Shown here: positions 8,362 to 18,800 of the stretch, piece by piece | How the letters are laid out: every line of letters starts with the position of its first letter | Numbering within the stretch: the stretch's first letter is position 1 | NCBI RefSeq assembly: GCF_018224885.1 | Contig: NZ_JAGTXB010000002.1 | Span: 496,001 to 560,000, forward strand | Direction: 5' to 3' | From: Chitinophaga hostae | Lineage (GTDB): Bacteria; Bacteroidota; Bacteroidia; Chitinophagales; Chitinophagaceae | Length of the DNA stretch: 64,000 nt | Notes under the pieces: model-generated | Seen by the model: only the letters and a program-made list of their open reading frames with translations | Databases searched by the model: none | Told to the model about the DNA's origin: nothing | Made by a program: the position numbers and the translations under genes

Positions 8362-9078
8362 ATGTTGTTAGGTTTAATTACATTATTACAGGATTCTTTA
8401 TTACTTCCCAAGGCAGATACGGTGGCGCAGGGAATATCCGGTACTCCCGGAGCTACGCCGCAGATCCACCTGATAGATATGCTGATGAAAGGTGGTGTCC
8501 TGATGATTCCATTAGGTATCCTTTCGCTGATAGCGGTATATGTATTTGTGGAAAGGGCTATTACTGTTGCTAAGGCCGGGAAGCTGCCCGATAACTTTAT
8601 GCCCATGATCCGCGACCAGATTACCAGTGGTAATATGCAGTCGGCGCGCTCACTGGCCAAAAACACGGCTGGTCCTATTGCGCGTATGATCGAAAAAGGG
8701 ATCCAGCGTATAGGCAAGCCCATTGATAATATTGAGAAATCTATGGAGAATGTGGGTAAGCTGGAAATCTATGGTATGGAAAAGAACCTGGTGATCCTGT
8801 CCATCATTGCGGGTATTGCGCCGATGTTCGGGTTCCTGGGTACGATTGCAGGTATGATCCAGACCTTCTTCAACATCTCTATTACTTCCGACATTACCCT
8901 GGGTACTATTGCCGGCGGTATCTATGTAAAGATGATCACCTCTGCATCCGGGCTAATCATCGGTATTGTGGCCTTTATTGGTTACAGTTACCTGAATGCT
9001 CAGATCGATAAGGTTGTTAACAAGATGGAAGGCGCTTCCGCTGAGTTCATCGATATTTTGCAGGAACCAACCCGCTAA
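8362..9078 (+). CDS. exbB: MotA/TolQ/ExbB proton channel protein
   Basis: A 238-residue inner-membrane protein of the ExbB/TolQ family, the proton-channel part of the complex that energises TonB at the outer membrane. Three hydrophobic segments are visible, around residues 47-67 (GVLMIPLGILSLIAVYVFVE), 140-168 (LVILSIIAGIAPMFGFLGTI) and 195-215 (SGLIIGIVAFIGYSYLNA), in the usual topology with the large cytoplasmic loop between the first two. The ExbD gene follows after 11 bases. No tonB gene is adjacent. Confidence 0.92.
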   Translation: MLLGLITLLQDSLLLPKADTVAQGISGTPGATPQIHLIDMLMKGGVLMIPLGILSLIAVYVFVERAITVAKAGKLPDNFMPMIRDQITSGNMQSARSLAKNTAGPIARMIEKGIQRIGKPIDNIEKSMENVGKLEIYGMEKNLVILSIIAGIAPMFGFLGTIAGMIQTFFNISITSDITLGTIAGGIYVKMITSASGLIIGIVAFIGYSYLNAQIDKVVNKMEGASAEFIDILQEPTR

Positions 9079-9089
9079 ACCAGGAAATC

Positions 9090-9485
9090 ATGAATTTACG
9101 CAGGCGAAATAAGAGACAGGTGGAAATGCATAACTCTGCACTGAATGACATTCTGTTCATTCTGCTGTTGTTCTTTCTGATTGTTTCCACACTGGCTAAT
9201 CCGAATGTTATAAAGCTATTACTGCCCAAAGCCAAGAGCAACACCAAATCGAAGCAAACAGTGGTGGTAAGTATCAATGATAAACGTGAGTTTTTTGTTG
9301 GCACCAACAAAGTACCGTTTGATCACCTCAAACAGGCGCTGGCTCCTTCTATCGGCAACGAAAAGATAGAGCCCACCATCGTCATCAATGCCGAAAAATC
9401 TGTTCCCGTGGAAGACGTGGTGGATGTGATGGAAGTGGCCAGGGAGATGGGGGCCAAGGTAGTATTGGCAACGGCACATAAGTAG
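9090..9485 (+). CDS. exbD: biopolymer transport protein ExbD/TolR
   Basis: A 131-residue partner of the preceding ExbB. One N-terminal membrane segment (about residues 15-38, ALNDILFILLLFFLIVSTLA) carries the conserved Asp at its start, the residue that handles the proton in this family. The rest is a periplasmic domain ending in a TolR-like strand (GAKVVLATAHK). Bacteroidota often have two exbD genes in a row followed by tonB; here only one is present, and the operon ends in a long inverted repeat. Confidence 0.92.
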   Translation: MNLRRRNKRQVEMHNSALNDILFILLLFFLIVSTLANPNVIKLLLPKAKSNTKSKQTVVVSINDKREFFVGTNKVPFDHLKQALAPSIGNEKIEPTIVINAEKSVPVEDVVDVMEVAREMGAKVVLATAHK

Positions 9486-9718
9486 ATCGCCTTCGGCGAT
9501 TGTCTTTGGGCAGGATTAAATTGATTTTGATGATTAAACTGATTTTTTGATCATTTTTTGATTTTAAAAGATTAGGGGAGATGAAGAGGATATACCCTTC
9601 CATCTCCCCTAATCTTTTAAAATTTATCTCTCTAATCTTTTAAAATCAAAAAAAATCAAATCAGTCTAATCATCAAAATCAATTTAATCCTGCTCAAAGA
9701 CAATCGCCGAAGGCGATC
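9485..9718. repeat. long inverted repeat, family A copy 2
   Basis: Between the convergent exbD and prmC genes. The outer arms begin GATCGCCTTCGGCGATTGTC at 9485 and return as its complement ending at 9718. The arms continue with GGCAGGATTAAATTGATTTT and its complement, with a small mismatch block, then an inner stem around ATTAGGGGAGATG and CATCTCCCCTAAT. The word order is the same as in copy 1, so this is a homologous element with diverged arms. It may also act as a terminator for both genes. Confidence 0.85.
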
Positions 9719-9723
9719 CCCCG

Positions 9724-10632
9724 CTAAATTCTTCTGCCCTTCACCATCCTGTCTTTCCCAAACATATCCTGTTTCAGCGTCACTTCTTTATAGCCCAGTT
9801 CTTCCATGAGGGCTACTACTTCTTTGCCCAGGGCTTCATTGATCTCAAAATAAAGCGCGCCTCCGGGGAATAGTTTCTGTTGAGCCATGATGGAAATGTG
9901 GCGATAAAACAACAGGGCGTCGTTATCGGGAACAAAGAGGGCCAGCGAGGGTTCGAAGCCCCATACCAGTTCCTGCATTGTTTTTTGTTCGCTTTGTGTG
10001 ATATAGGGCGGATTGCTGACAATCATGTCAAATTCCGGCAGGGTGGCCAGTTGGGCAGGATCGAGTGCATCCATCAAATGGAAATTTACCTCCAGTCTTT
10101 GCCGCGAAGCATTGCTGCGCGCCACTTCCAGGGCGCCTTCACTTACGTCTATCGCAGATACGTGCGCAGCGGGCAGTGATTTTTTCAGCGCCAGCGGAAT
10201 ACATCCGCTGCCGGTGCCAACATCCAGCAGGTGCAGGCGATGCCGGTCTGCCGCATCCTGTACCATCCATTCCACCAGCTCCTCCGTTTCCGGCCGGGGG
10301 ATCAGCACATTTTTATTAACCACGAGTTCCATGCCGTAAAACCAGCTGGTACCGGTAATATATTGTACCGGTTCATGCCGTTGCAGGGCTTCTATGGCTA
10401 TTTTTAGCCGTTGGTTCTGGTCGGGGGACAGGATTTTTGTTTTGTGGACAATGCGATCCAGTTTACTCATGCCTGTTAGGTATTCCATCACGATATGGGC
10501 TATGTTGGCGGCTTCCCGCTCATCGTAAAGCTCACTGATGGCACCTGTGATATAGGTAAAGGCCGTTTGTATAGTCAATATAAACAGTTTAAGGAATCTA
10601 ACCGGAAAAATGCAAACCTGGGGGAGGGACAT
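9724..10632 (-). CDS. prmC: release factor glutamine methyltransferase PrmC
   Basis: Methylates the glutamine of the GGQ motif in peptide-chain release factors. Up to 302 residues. The SAM-binding motif LLDVGTGSGCIPLAL and the catalytic SNPPYITQSE (NPPY) are intact, and the N-terminal helical domain (about residues 20-95) contains VQYITGTSWFYGMEL. The ATG at 10632 is used here, but the family's usual N-terminus aligns better with an internal TTG at 10578 (reads LTIQTAFTYIT), so the first 18 residues may not be translated. Divergent from ribD across a palindromic promoter region. Confidence 0.93.
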   Translation of the reverse strand: MSLPQVCIFPVRFLKLFILTIQTAFTYITGAISELYDEREAANIAHIVMEYLTGMSKLDRIVHKTKILSPDQNQRLKIAIEALQRHEPVQYITGTSWFYGMELVVNKNVLIPRPETEELVEWMVQDAADRHRLHLLDVGTGSGCIPLALKKSLPAAHVSAIDVSEGALEVARSNASRQRLEVNFHLMDALDPAQLATLPEFDMIVSNPPYITQSEQKTMQELVWGFEPSLALFVPDNDALLFYRHISIMAQQKLFPGGALYFEINEALGKEVVALMEELGYKEVTLKQDMFGKDRMVKGRRI

Positions 10633-10651
10633 TTTACATCGGTTTAAAACG

Positions 10652-10669
10652 ATATTTTTGCAAAAATAT
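10652..10669. promoter_or_regulatory. palindromic divergent promoter between prmC and ribD
   Basis: ATATTTTTGCAAAAATAT is a perfect 18-base palindrome. It contains TATTTTTG on the plus strand (10653-10660) and the same box on the minus strand, each an exact TAnnTTTG match. Each box lies about 26-29 bases from the ATG it would serve. This suggests mutually exclusive or coordinated firing of the two genes. Confidence 0.5.
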
Positions 10670-10686
10670 TACATCGCCCGGGGATT

Positions 10687-11727
10687 ATGAATAGCACGTT
10701 CAATGAATTTTTTATGCACCGCTGTCTGCAGCTGGCCGCCATGGGGGCCGGACAGGTAGCGCCCAACCCAATGGTGGGCGCAGTGCTGGTACACCAGGGA
10801 CGCATCATCGGAGAAGGCTATCACCGGCAGTATGGACAGGCGCATGCAGAAGTGAACTGTGTAAACAGCGTAGCGGAAGAGGACCAGTCACTCATCCCGC
10901 TGTCGACCATGTACGTAAGCCTGGAGCCTTGCGCCCATCACGGCAAAACACCGCCCTGCGCTGATCTGATCGTATCCAGGGGAATTAAACAGGTGGTGAT
11001 CGGCTGTATAGATACATTTTCTGCAGTGGCAGGTAAAGGTATTGAGAAGCTGGAAAAGGCCGGTGTTACCGTGCATACCGGTATGCTGGAAGCTGAATGC
11101 AGGTATATCAACCGCCGTTTTTTTACTTTTCATGAAAAGAAACGACCCTATATTGTACTGAAGTGGGCACAGGGCCATAATGGTATCATGGCGGCGGCCG
11201 ACGGGGAGCCCGTAAAAATATCCAATAAATTCAGTAACCGGCTGGTGCATAAATGGCGCAGTGAAGAGATGGGAATCCTGGTAGGCACCCGAACCGCTAT
11301 TATGGACAACCCCAGGCTCAACAACCGTTTATGGACAGGTAAAGACCCAGTACGCCTGGTGATTGACAGGGACAGGAAGGTGCCGCATTCCCATCATGTA
11401 TGGGATGGCAGTATTCCTACCATTTTTATCGCTGCTTCCAGCGCCGGTACAAATGGGTTAACTGAAACGATGCAACTGGATTTCAAAGACCTGCTTCCGC
11501 AGCTGATGACACAATTGCATCAAAGACAAATGCAGAGTATATTGGTGGAAGGCGGCCCGTATGTGCTCCGGCAATTTATTGCTGCCGGCTTATGGGATGA
11601 AGCCCGTGTTATAACAGGTACGGTTACACTACCAGCAGGATTATCGGCCCCTTTCCTTACCCATGCGGCGCTTACTCATACGATGCCGTTAAACGGGGAT
11701 CGTATTGATTTTTATAATCCGGCCTAA
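10687..11727 (+). CDS. ribD: riboflavin biosynthesis deaminase/reductase RibD
   Basis: A bifunctional 346-residue enzyme for the second and third steps of riboflavin synthesis. The N-terminal deaminase domain (about 1-150) has the zinc motif HAEVNCVN and PCAHHGKTPPC. The C-terminal reductase domain (about 155-346) has VLKWAQGHNG and the NADPH-binding ILVEGGPYVLRQF. The start ATG sits 18 bases after the palindromic promoter. Other rib genes are not adjacent. The YigZ gene follows after 20 bases and may be cotranscribed. Confidence 0.96.
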   Translation: MNSTFNEFFMHRCLQLAAMGAGQVAPNPMVGAVLVHQGRIIGEGYHRQYGQAHAEVNCVNSVAEEDQSLIPLSTMYVSLEPCAHHGKTPPCADLIVSRGIKQVVIGCIDTFSAVAGKGIEKLEKAGVTVHTGMLEAECRYINRRFFTFHEKKRPYIVLKWAQGHNGIMAAADGEPVKISNKFSNRLVHKWRSEEMGILVGTRTAIMDNPRLNNRLWTGKDPVRLVIDRDRKVPHSHHVWDGSIPTIFIAASSAGTNGLTETMQLDFKDLLPQLMTQLHQRQMQSILVEGGPYVLRQFIAAGLWDEARVITGTVTLPAGLSAPFLTHAALTHTMPLNGDRIDFYNPA

Positions 11728-11747
11728 TTTTTTTGTGCGCATTTTAA

Positions 11748-12359
11748 ATGATATTGATGGAGGTTTATTTTACGATTGATAAAACAGCTGTAGCAGAATT
11801 TAAAGACCGGGGCAGTAAGTTTCTGGCATACGCCTTTCCGGTTAAAACCCCGGAAGCCGTAAAAGAAGCCCTTGCTGAAGTAAAAAAGGAACATCCCAAA
11901 GCCACACATCACTGTTATGCCTGGCGGCTTGGTACCGGTGGTCTTCAGTTCCGTGCCAGCGACGACGGAGAGCCGTCCGGTTCCGCCGGAAAGCCCATAC
12001 TCGGGCAAATAGACAGTAAACAGATAACAGATGCCCTCATTGTGGTAGTGCGCTATTTTGGCGGCAGCCTTTTAGGCGTGCCCGGCCTTATTAATGCCTA
12101 CAAAATGAGCGCCGCAATGGTATTGCAGCTGATCCCCGTGATCCAGAAAAACATAGAAGTAAAATATCACCTCAGCTTTGATTATACCATCATGAATGAT
12201 GTGATGATGGTGGTAAAACAAAATAACTGTACCGTACTGTCGCAGGAACTGCAGTTATTTTGTGAGATGGAAATCGGCATACCCAAAACAGGCGAGGAAC
12301 TATGTCTCCTGCGTTTGAAAGATATTTATGGTCTCAGTATAACGAAGCGGAAAGCATAA
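11748..12359 (+). CDS. YigZ/IMPACT family protein
   Basis: A 203-residue protein of the YigZ family. The N-terminal Impact domain (about residues 10-120) shows GSKFLAYAFPV, THHCYAWRLG, ASDDGEPSGSAGKPIL and VVVRYFGGSLLGVPGLINAY, all family signatures. The C-terminal DUF1949 ferredoxin-like domain covers about 135-200. Eukaryotic IMPACT modulates translation stress signalling; the bacterial role is unsettled. The start could be the ATG at 11748 or at 11757. The last codons (TKRKA) lie in the AAGCGGAAAGCATAA repeat word of the hairpin that follows. Confidence 0.9.
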   Translation: MILMEVYFTIDKTAVAEFKDRGSKFLAYAFPVKTPEAVKEALAEVKKEHPKATHHCYAWRLGTGGLQFRASDDGEPSGSAGKPILGQIDSKQITDALIVVVRYFGGSLLGVPGLINAYKMSAAMVLQLIPVIQKNIEVKYHLSFDYTIMNDVMMVVKQNNCTVLSQELQLFCEMEIGIPKTGEELCLLRLKDIYGLSITKRKA

Positions 12360-12364
12360 AATCC

Positions 12365-12435
12365 AAAGCATAAAGCCGTTGAAGCGAATGAGGGTGTTTT
12401 TACGCTGATCATTCGCTTCAACGGCTTTATGCTTT
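12365..12435. repeat. long inverted repeat, family C copy 1
   Basis: Arms 12365-12391 and 12409-12435 are perfect complements over 27 bases, containing CATAAAGCCGTTGAAGCGAA, with a 17-base loop. The right arm is followed by the period-7 words GCTTTCTGCTTTCTGC. The same layout occurs at 25.35 kb and 27.78 kb. It lies five bases after the YigZ stop codon. The remaining bases up to the VgrG start at 12664 are AT-rich with no gene. Confidence 0.85.
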
Positions 12436-12663
12436 TCGCTTTCTGCTTTCTGCCAGTAAATAGATAGGACCTCGAATAAAAATTTGTATGAAATAGACCT
12501 TGTCTTTATCGTTTTTTTCTTAAATTTAATTTTGTTAACTATATATTTTCTTAGCCCGTTTTTTAAAATAATGCTGTCAGGATGAAACTGTTGAATAACA
12601 GTGCCATCCATCCTTTTCAGATCAGATTGAGTACCATATTAATATTAAAAGCCCCCCTTGTTT

Positions 12664-14472
12664 ATGTTACATACCATCACGACCGTATCTATTGCTGACA
12701 AACAGTTTAAACAGTTCCATTCGTTGCGGCTGGAACAGCAGTTGCAGGGACATCATCATTTTGAACTGAAAATCGGGTATGACTGGCTGCAGGAGCTGGG
12801 GCCGGGCATGGTATCTGCTACCAAAGCCTTCCTGGGGAAGGAGGTAAGTATTACGATTCAGCCTTATGAGTCATTGCAACATTATGATCCGCTTATATTC
12901 AACGGTATTGTTATGTCTGTCAGTGCCGGGAAGGAAAGTGACGGTACGCACGGTTTCTGTGTGATCCGCGGATATAGCCCCACTATTTTATTGAATAATG
13001 ATCCGCATATACAGGCATTTGAGAACCAGGACCTGGGCGCCATTGTGAACACCACCCTGAAAGCTTGCGGGCCCTACGTTTCCCGGCCACAGGTAGATCC
13101 AAATACCAGTAGCTCTCTTAAATATGTGGTACAGTACAAGGAAACTTCCTTTGACTTCCTGCACCGCATGTCTGAGCGTTACGGGGAATGGTTTTTTTAC
13201 AACGGACAGCAGGTGGTTTTTGGTAAATACCAGCCACGGGACATATCGCTGGTACACCTGGTGGATTTAATGAGCTTTGACCTGGAAATGAAGGTGCAGC
13301 CTAATAATCAACAGCTCAACGGCTACGATTACCGTAATAACAAGGTGGTTGACAATGCTACAACTGCCGCGCCGGCAGGAAAAGTAAATGATTATACACA
13401 ACATGTACAGGGGTTAAGTGAGAAGTTATACAGTAACCCGTCATTGTTCAAGATGACGCATGCTTTCAGCAGCAATGCAAAAGCAGAGCTGGATACGCTG
13501 GTGACCCGTCAGAAGAAAGGCCGTATGGCTGGTATGGTGCAATTGAAGGGTAGCAGCCGGCACACATCGCTTCGTGTGGGCGACCATATTTCCATCCAGG
13601 AAAATGTGTATGCAAAAGACGATCATGGAAAATTTATGATCTGGGGGTTAACTCATTATGTAACCGGCAACGGCGACTATTATAACGACTTTGAAGGCGT
13701 GCCTGCCGACGCGGCAGCGCCGCCGGTCAACCTGGAGAACATACCTTTCTGCGAGTCGCAGAGCGCCACCGTAGTGGATAACCATGATCCTAAAGACCTG
13801 GGCCGCGTGAAAGTCCGGTTCAAATGGCAACAACAAGGCACCACCCCCTGGATGAGAGTGGTTTCTCCTCACGGGGGAGGCAGCAAAGGAATGTATATGG
13901 TACCGGAAAAAGGGGAAGAAGTAGTGGTGGATTTTGAAGGCGGCAACCCCGAGCTACCTTATGTACTCGGTACCACCTATAACGGGGAGGGCAAGTCCGG
14001 CTTCGGATCGGCGGCAAACGACATGAAAGCCATACGCACCCGCAGCGGGATCTCTATTTTACTCAATGATGCGGACGGCAGCGTAACGATCACCGATCCT
14101 GGCGGAAACCGCATATTTATGGATGGAACGGAAAATATCTCCATTTCCTCTAAAACAAAAATGGAAATTTCTTCCAAAGAGATTGAAATCACCGCCGAAA
14201 AATTCACCATCGCAGGATCAGAAAGCGGTACACTATACTCCAAGAAAGCTATTTATATGGAAGGCAAGGAATCAGTAACCGTAAAGGGAAAAGATACCTT
14301 GTTTAAGGGAGATGAATCGCTGACAATGCTTACAAAGGAATTCATGGCTAAAGGAAGTACCAGCGCACATGTTACCGGGAATACTGTAAATGTGATAGCT
14401 AATAAAGACATCTCCATGAGTGGCAGTACAGACGTGTGCGTGTCTGGCGGACTGGTGAAAATAAATTCCTGA
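12664..14472 (+). CDS. VgrG-type spike protein
   Basis: A 602-residue VgrG, the trimeric tip of type VI secretion or related contractile injection machines. The N-terminal gp27-like part spans about residues 1-350. The OB-fold gp5-like part contains DLGRVKVRFKWQQQGTTPWM and GYMVPEKGEEVVVDFEGG-type sequence (about 380-440) and ends ELPYVLGTTYNGEGKSG. The C-terminal part (about 460-602) has repetitive short strands typical of the beta-helical needle. No extra effector domain is fused. The ATG at 12664 follows an in-frame TTG. The neighbouring adaptor-like and Rhs genes suggest it delivers the Rhs effector. No other secretion genes lie in the window. Confidence 0.9.
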   Translation: MLHTITTVSIADKQFKQFHSLRLEQQLQGHHHFELKIGYDWLQELGPGMVSATKAFLGKEVSITIQPYESLQHYDPLIFNGIVMSVSAGKESDGTHGFCVIRGYSPTILLNNDPHIQAFENQDLGAIVNTTLKACGPYVSRPQVDPNTSSSLKYVVQYKETSFDFLHRMSERYGEWFFYNGQQVVFGKYQPRDISLVHLVDLMSFDLEMKVQPNNQQLNGYDYRNNKVVDNATTAAPAGKVNDYTQHVQGLSEKLYSNPSLFKMTHAFSSNAKAELDTLVTRQKKGRMAGMVQLKGSSRHTSLRVGDHISIQENVYAKDDHGKFMIWGLTHYVTGNGDYYNDFEGVPADAAAPPVNLENIPFCESQSATVVDNHDPKDLGRVKVRFKWQQQGTTPWMRVVSPHGGGSKGMYMVPEKGEEVVVDFEGGNPELPYVLGTTYNGEGKSGFGSAANDMKAIRTRSGISILLNDADGSVTITDPGGNRIFMDGTENISISSKTKMEISSKEIEITAEKFTIAGSESGTLYSKKAIYMEGKESVTVKGKDTLFKGDESLTMLTKEFMAKGSTSAHVTGNTVNVIANKDISMSGSTDVCVSGGLVKINS

Positions 14473-14490
14473 TCCTGATAAAGCTAACTT

Positions 14491-15864
14491 ATGACAACGT
14501 CACCATCCATTGGACAGGAATTCTATAAAGTACGCGATGCCTGGGCTGTTGCCGACGCCGATAAACACTGGAAACTGGCGATCTGGCTGGTACAGTATGC
14601 AGATGTGGATATCATTGATAAATTCCTGGAAACAGAGCGTACTGCCATTGGTGTTTTTAAAGAGATATTTTTTCGTTTCGATACCCCCTACCAGGATGAC
14701 CACGAAGCTTGGGAAAAAGCATTGTGGGAGGAATATATATCCTGGTTTGAGCCTGTAAGCAACAGCGATTATGATATCTATGGCGCATTGAAAAAAGACA
14801 GGCTGTTAAAAGAAGACTATCAGCCGGATCTTCGCCTCAAACCTTGTGTACAAAGTATCTGGAAGGAGTTGCTGCGATTTAAATCCCTGATTGCGGGATT
14901 GGAAGATATTGGTTGCTGTATCTACTTTCCGCCGTTAAGACCGGATTGTCCGGATGCCGGCGACTGGTATGCGGATGTATTGAAAAAAGGATTGCCTGAT
15001 GGTATCCGTCTTGTTACCATCGATATTGTAACCAACCCCAGGATTACCCTTTCCAAAAAAATACTGACCGAACAGGTAACATTACTGCAACCACCATTGG
15101 AAATGGTGGAAGCAGTAAAAAATGATATGGATAAAGGCGGCGGCAATTCAGACAGCGTAAGTATAGACGCACGTTTCCGCAAACAGATCCGCAAGGTGAT
15201 GGATTGTACTACCCAGCAGGATGCTGGCGTACTGGGCAACGAAGTGGCGCTGTTGTTATCGTTGTGCAAAAAAATGGGCGGCGCCGCTTACCAGGTTTCA
15301 GGACAGATGATTGCAGCACAGGCTTATTTTATGATCCGGGAAACGGATAAAAGCGCCGGCTATGCTGATAAAGCCATTGCCCAATCCCGGCAACTGATGA
15401 ATGCCAATGATCCTGCCGGGTACCCTACGTGGAAGTCATGTGTGATGATAAAAGCGGCCATACTGGTCGGCAAAAAGAAACGGAAACAGGCCATCGCATT
15501 ATATGAAGAGCTGGCGCATGAAGCAGCAAACAAGGCCGATGCTTTTATGATCCTCGAAGGCTACCGGCTTTGCGGGCATTTGTACTATGAGCTGGGCCAG
15601 CTAAACATTGCTTTTGAAAATCTCCTGCTCGCTCTTACCGGCGGCAGCTACCTGGAGCTGGAGGTAAGACGGCAGTCTACCTTCCTGCACGCCGCCGCCA
15701 TGGCAGTACACCTGTGTGAAAAAGCCAGGGGACCGGAAGACCTGAAAATCCTGCAGGAGCGGTTACAGGAACAACTGGGTAATGACTGGGCTACCCTGCT
15801 GCAGTCTGAAGGCATGGACAAGGCAACGGTACGACGTAAATCCAATCTTTTTGAATTCAATTAA
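14491..15864 (+). CDS. unrecognised protein between vgrG and rhs, possible effector adaptor
   Basis: A 457-residue soluble protein without signal peptide or membrane segment; I do not recognise its family. The N-terminal half contains Trp- and acid-rich helices (for example HEAWEKALWEEYISWFEPV) and CCIYFPPLRPDCPDAGDWY. The C-terminal half (about 270-440) looks like TPR-type helical repeats: AQAYFMIRETDKSAGYADKA, KKRKQAIALYEELAHEAANK and GHLYYELGQLNIAFENLLLA. It starts 18 bases after vgrG and ends 28 bases before rhs, the position held by DUF4123 (TAP/TEC) loading adaptors in proteobacterial loci. By position I infer an adaptor or chaperone that joins the Rhs effector to VgrG. Confidence 0.6.
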   Translation: MTTSPSIGQEFYKVRDAWAVADADKHWKLAIWLVQYADVDIIDKFLETERTAIGVFKEIFFRFDTPYQDDHEAWEKALWEEYISWFEPVSNSDYDIYGALKKDRLLKEDYQPDLRLKPCVQSIWKELLRFKSLIAGLEDIGCCIYFPPLRPDCPDAGDWYADVLKKGLPDGIRLVTIDIVTNPRITLSKKILTEQVTLLQPPLEMVEAVKNDMDKGGGNSDSVSIDARFRKQIRKVMDCTTQQDAGVLGNEVALLLSLCKKMGGAAYQVSGQMIAAQAYFMIRETDKSAGYADKAIAQSRQLMNANDPAGYPTWKSCVMIKAAILVGKKKRKQAIALYEELAHEAANKADAFMILEGYRLCGHLYYELGQLNIAFENLLLALTGGSYLELEVRRQSTFLHAAAMAVHLCEKARGPEDLKILQERLQEQLGNDWATLLQSEGMDKATVRRKSNLFEFN

Positions 15865-15892
15865 ACAGTTTAGCCCCAAAAATTGAAGTATT

Positions 15893-18800
15893 ATGGCGGT
15901 AGAAAATAAAGGCTTCGGTGAGTTATTCGCCGAAAAGAAAAATTCATTGGACCATATACAGAAAGGGATGGCGAGCATATTGCCTTCATTTCCCGGAATG
16001 CCCGCTGCGAAATACTTTGACCTCGGAATAGGTATCGATTTTCATGATTCGGTTTTTCCTCCATCTCCTTTATTGCCGGTGCCTCATATCGGCATGATAT
16101 ACGATATAATGGGCGCAATTATGGCGGCTATCGCCAGTGTGGTGCCACCGCCACCACCGCCGCCGGAAGCAGAGGAAGGAAAGGAGCCGCCCCCTCAACC
16201 CTTTTCCCTGGCGGCAACGGCGCAGATGTTGATACATGCACTCAGCCCCTCGGTAAAAGTGCATAATCAATGGATCGCTAATGCAGGAACTCCCATCTTT
16301 CATCTGCCCGCGTTTATCGCGCATCTGCCATTTCCTATCGTGAAGCCTAAAGCGGCTTCTGAAATGTGGATGGGCAGTTCTACGGTGCTGGCTGACGGGG
16401 GGCCTTTTTCAACACAGTTTCATCCGGCGTTGTCCTGTAATCTCGTTGGGCTTCCCTCTCCGCCACGGCTTAATAAAAAAAGTACGGCGATGGCCTTGAT
16501 GGCACCTACTTCTGTGCTACTGATCATGACTTCTGCCGGTAAACCCGTATTGGTAGGCGGTCCGCCAACCATAGACCTGTTTCAGCTAATGTTTAAACTG
16601 GGGTTAAAAGGATTGTCGAAAGCAGCGGGTGCGGCATTACAGAAAATAATTAGTAAGATTGAAAGTCGTTTCCCCAAGCTGGCGGAGGCATTACAGCATT
16701 TTAAATGCAAATTTTTTGGTGAACCCGTCGACGCTGCCAGCGGAAGAGTGTTTGCGGCTAACATAGATTTTGAACTCCCTGGCCCTATTCCACTGGTATG
16801 GGAACGCACTTATTATAGCGATGCAGTGGTGCCTGGTCCATTGGGTTATAACTGGCATCACTCCTATAACATGAGCCTGTTTGATCTGCATAATGGGTTT
16901 TTCAGTATAAGGTTAGCTGATGGCAGGGAAACGGTGATGCCTGCGCTGACAGCCGGTGAGCGTTATTATAACAGGAAAGAACAGCTGTGGTGGCATCGTG
17001 ATAACAGCGGTTATTACCTGCAGAATACAACAGGACTTAGCTATCGCTTCGCCTCCAAACCTACGCCGGACGGTAGTTATATGCTCTCTGATATTCGCAG
17101 TGTTGCCGGTTTTAATATTCAGTTCCGGTATAGTGGTAAAGGCCATCTGCAACAGATCATTGATAGCGGAAATCGCTTACTGCAGGTAACAACGGATGCG
17201 CAGGGCCGCATCGAGAGGATTCATACAGGGAATGGCGCAGATATCATCAACCTGGTTCGCTACAGCTATGATGATGCTGGAAACCTGAGTAGTACCACCA
17301 ATGCACTCGACGTTAGCAAATACTTTTTTTACCAGGGACATCAGTTGGTACAGCTAACCAATCAGAGTGGCATGAATTTCTACTGGGAGTATGCAAACGG
17401 CCGTTGTGTACATACCTGGGGCGATGGTGGCGTGTTGGAATATCATACGCGTTATGAAGATGGGAAGACGGTGACGACTAACAGTCTTGGCCATACTACT
17501 GAATATTATTATGATGAGCGGAATCTCATCTATAAAATCATCGACGGAAATGGTGGGGTCACACTTCAGCAATATAACAGCGATGAGGAGCTGGAAGTGA
17601 TAGTAGATCCAATGGGGAACTCCACGAAAACAGCGTATGATGAATATGGCAAGATCATAAAAGAGGTGAATGGAAATGGGGAGGCAACCCAGTTTTCGTA
17701 TGATGAAGAACAACGGCTGGTAGCGGTGAAAAGCCCTGGTGGCAGGCAATTGAAATGGAGTTACAATGAGCTGGGATTACTGGAGAAAGAGACCCAGGTT
17801 GATGGTAATACGCTGAAATACGTATACGATACGCATTGTCGCATGCACCGGGTTACTCACAGCACTGGCCGGATATTCGAAATGGAATATGATCAGCAGC
17901 ATAATTTGAGCGGACTCGTTATGCCGGAAGGAACAATGCAGTCCTGGGAGTATGACGAACTTGGTCGATTGGTAAAGGAAGTCGGTCCCAATGGTTATCG
18001 GTATGGATACGTACGTGACGCTGTTGGTAATTTGATGCGTACGGAGGAAACTGATGGCACTGTAAATATCTTTAGCTATGATGCTGCTGGTAATGTGATT
18101 TCAGCATCCGATGGGCATCGACAGGTGAATTTTACATATGGTCCATTGGGAATTTTAACAGGCAGGCTGCAACATGGTGCAAATGTACGTTTCAATTATG
18201 ATACCGAACAGCAACTGCGCACGATCATTAATGAGAGAGGTGAACTGTATCGTTTTGAATTGAATGCCAATGGAGAAGTGATACAGGAATGGGGGTTTGA
18301 CGGACAGCATCGGCAATATGAACGTGATGGAGCGGGGCAAGTCAAAAAAATAATACGGCCAGGTGGCCGGTGGACTGTTTACGATTATGATGGTACCGGT
18401 AATGTGATACGTGAAGAACATCATGATGGAAGCATTGCCGCTTACGGCTATAACAAAGATGGTTTGTTGACAGGTGCCTTCAATGAAGATGGTGAGATAA
18501 CTATTAAATATGATGCTTGTGGACGCGTGGTGAGTGAAATACAGGGGGAGAACGTTGTTACCCGGGAGTATGACGAAATGGGAGAGCATAGTTTTATAGG
18601 CAGCAGCTTGGGCGCAGCTATCACGATGCAGTATAACGCAGGTGGAGTAGTAGAAAAGATGTTAGTTTCCAATGGAGAATCAGGCGGTAAATGGGAAGCA
18701 TTATGGAAATATGGAAATACCGGGCTTGAAATGCAAAGATGGCTTCCGGGGGGCGTTAAGGTACAAACCCAGCGGGATAAAGTTGGAAGGATGATACGGC

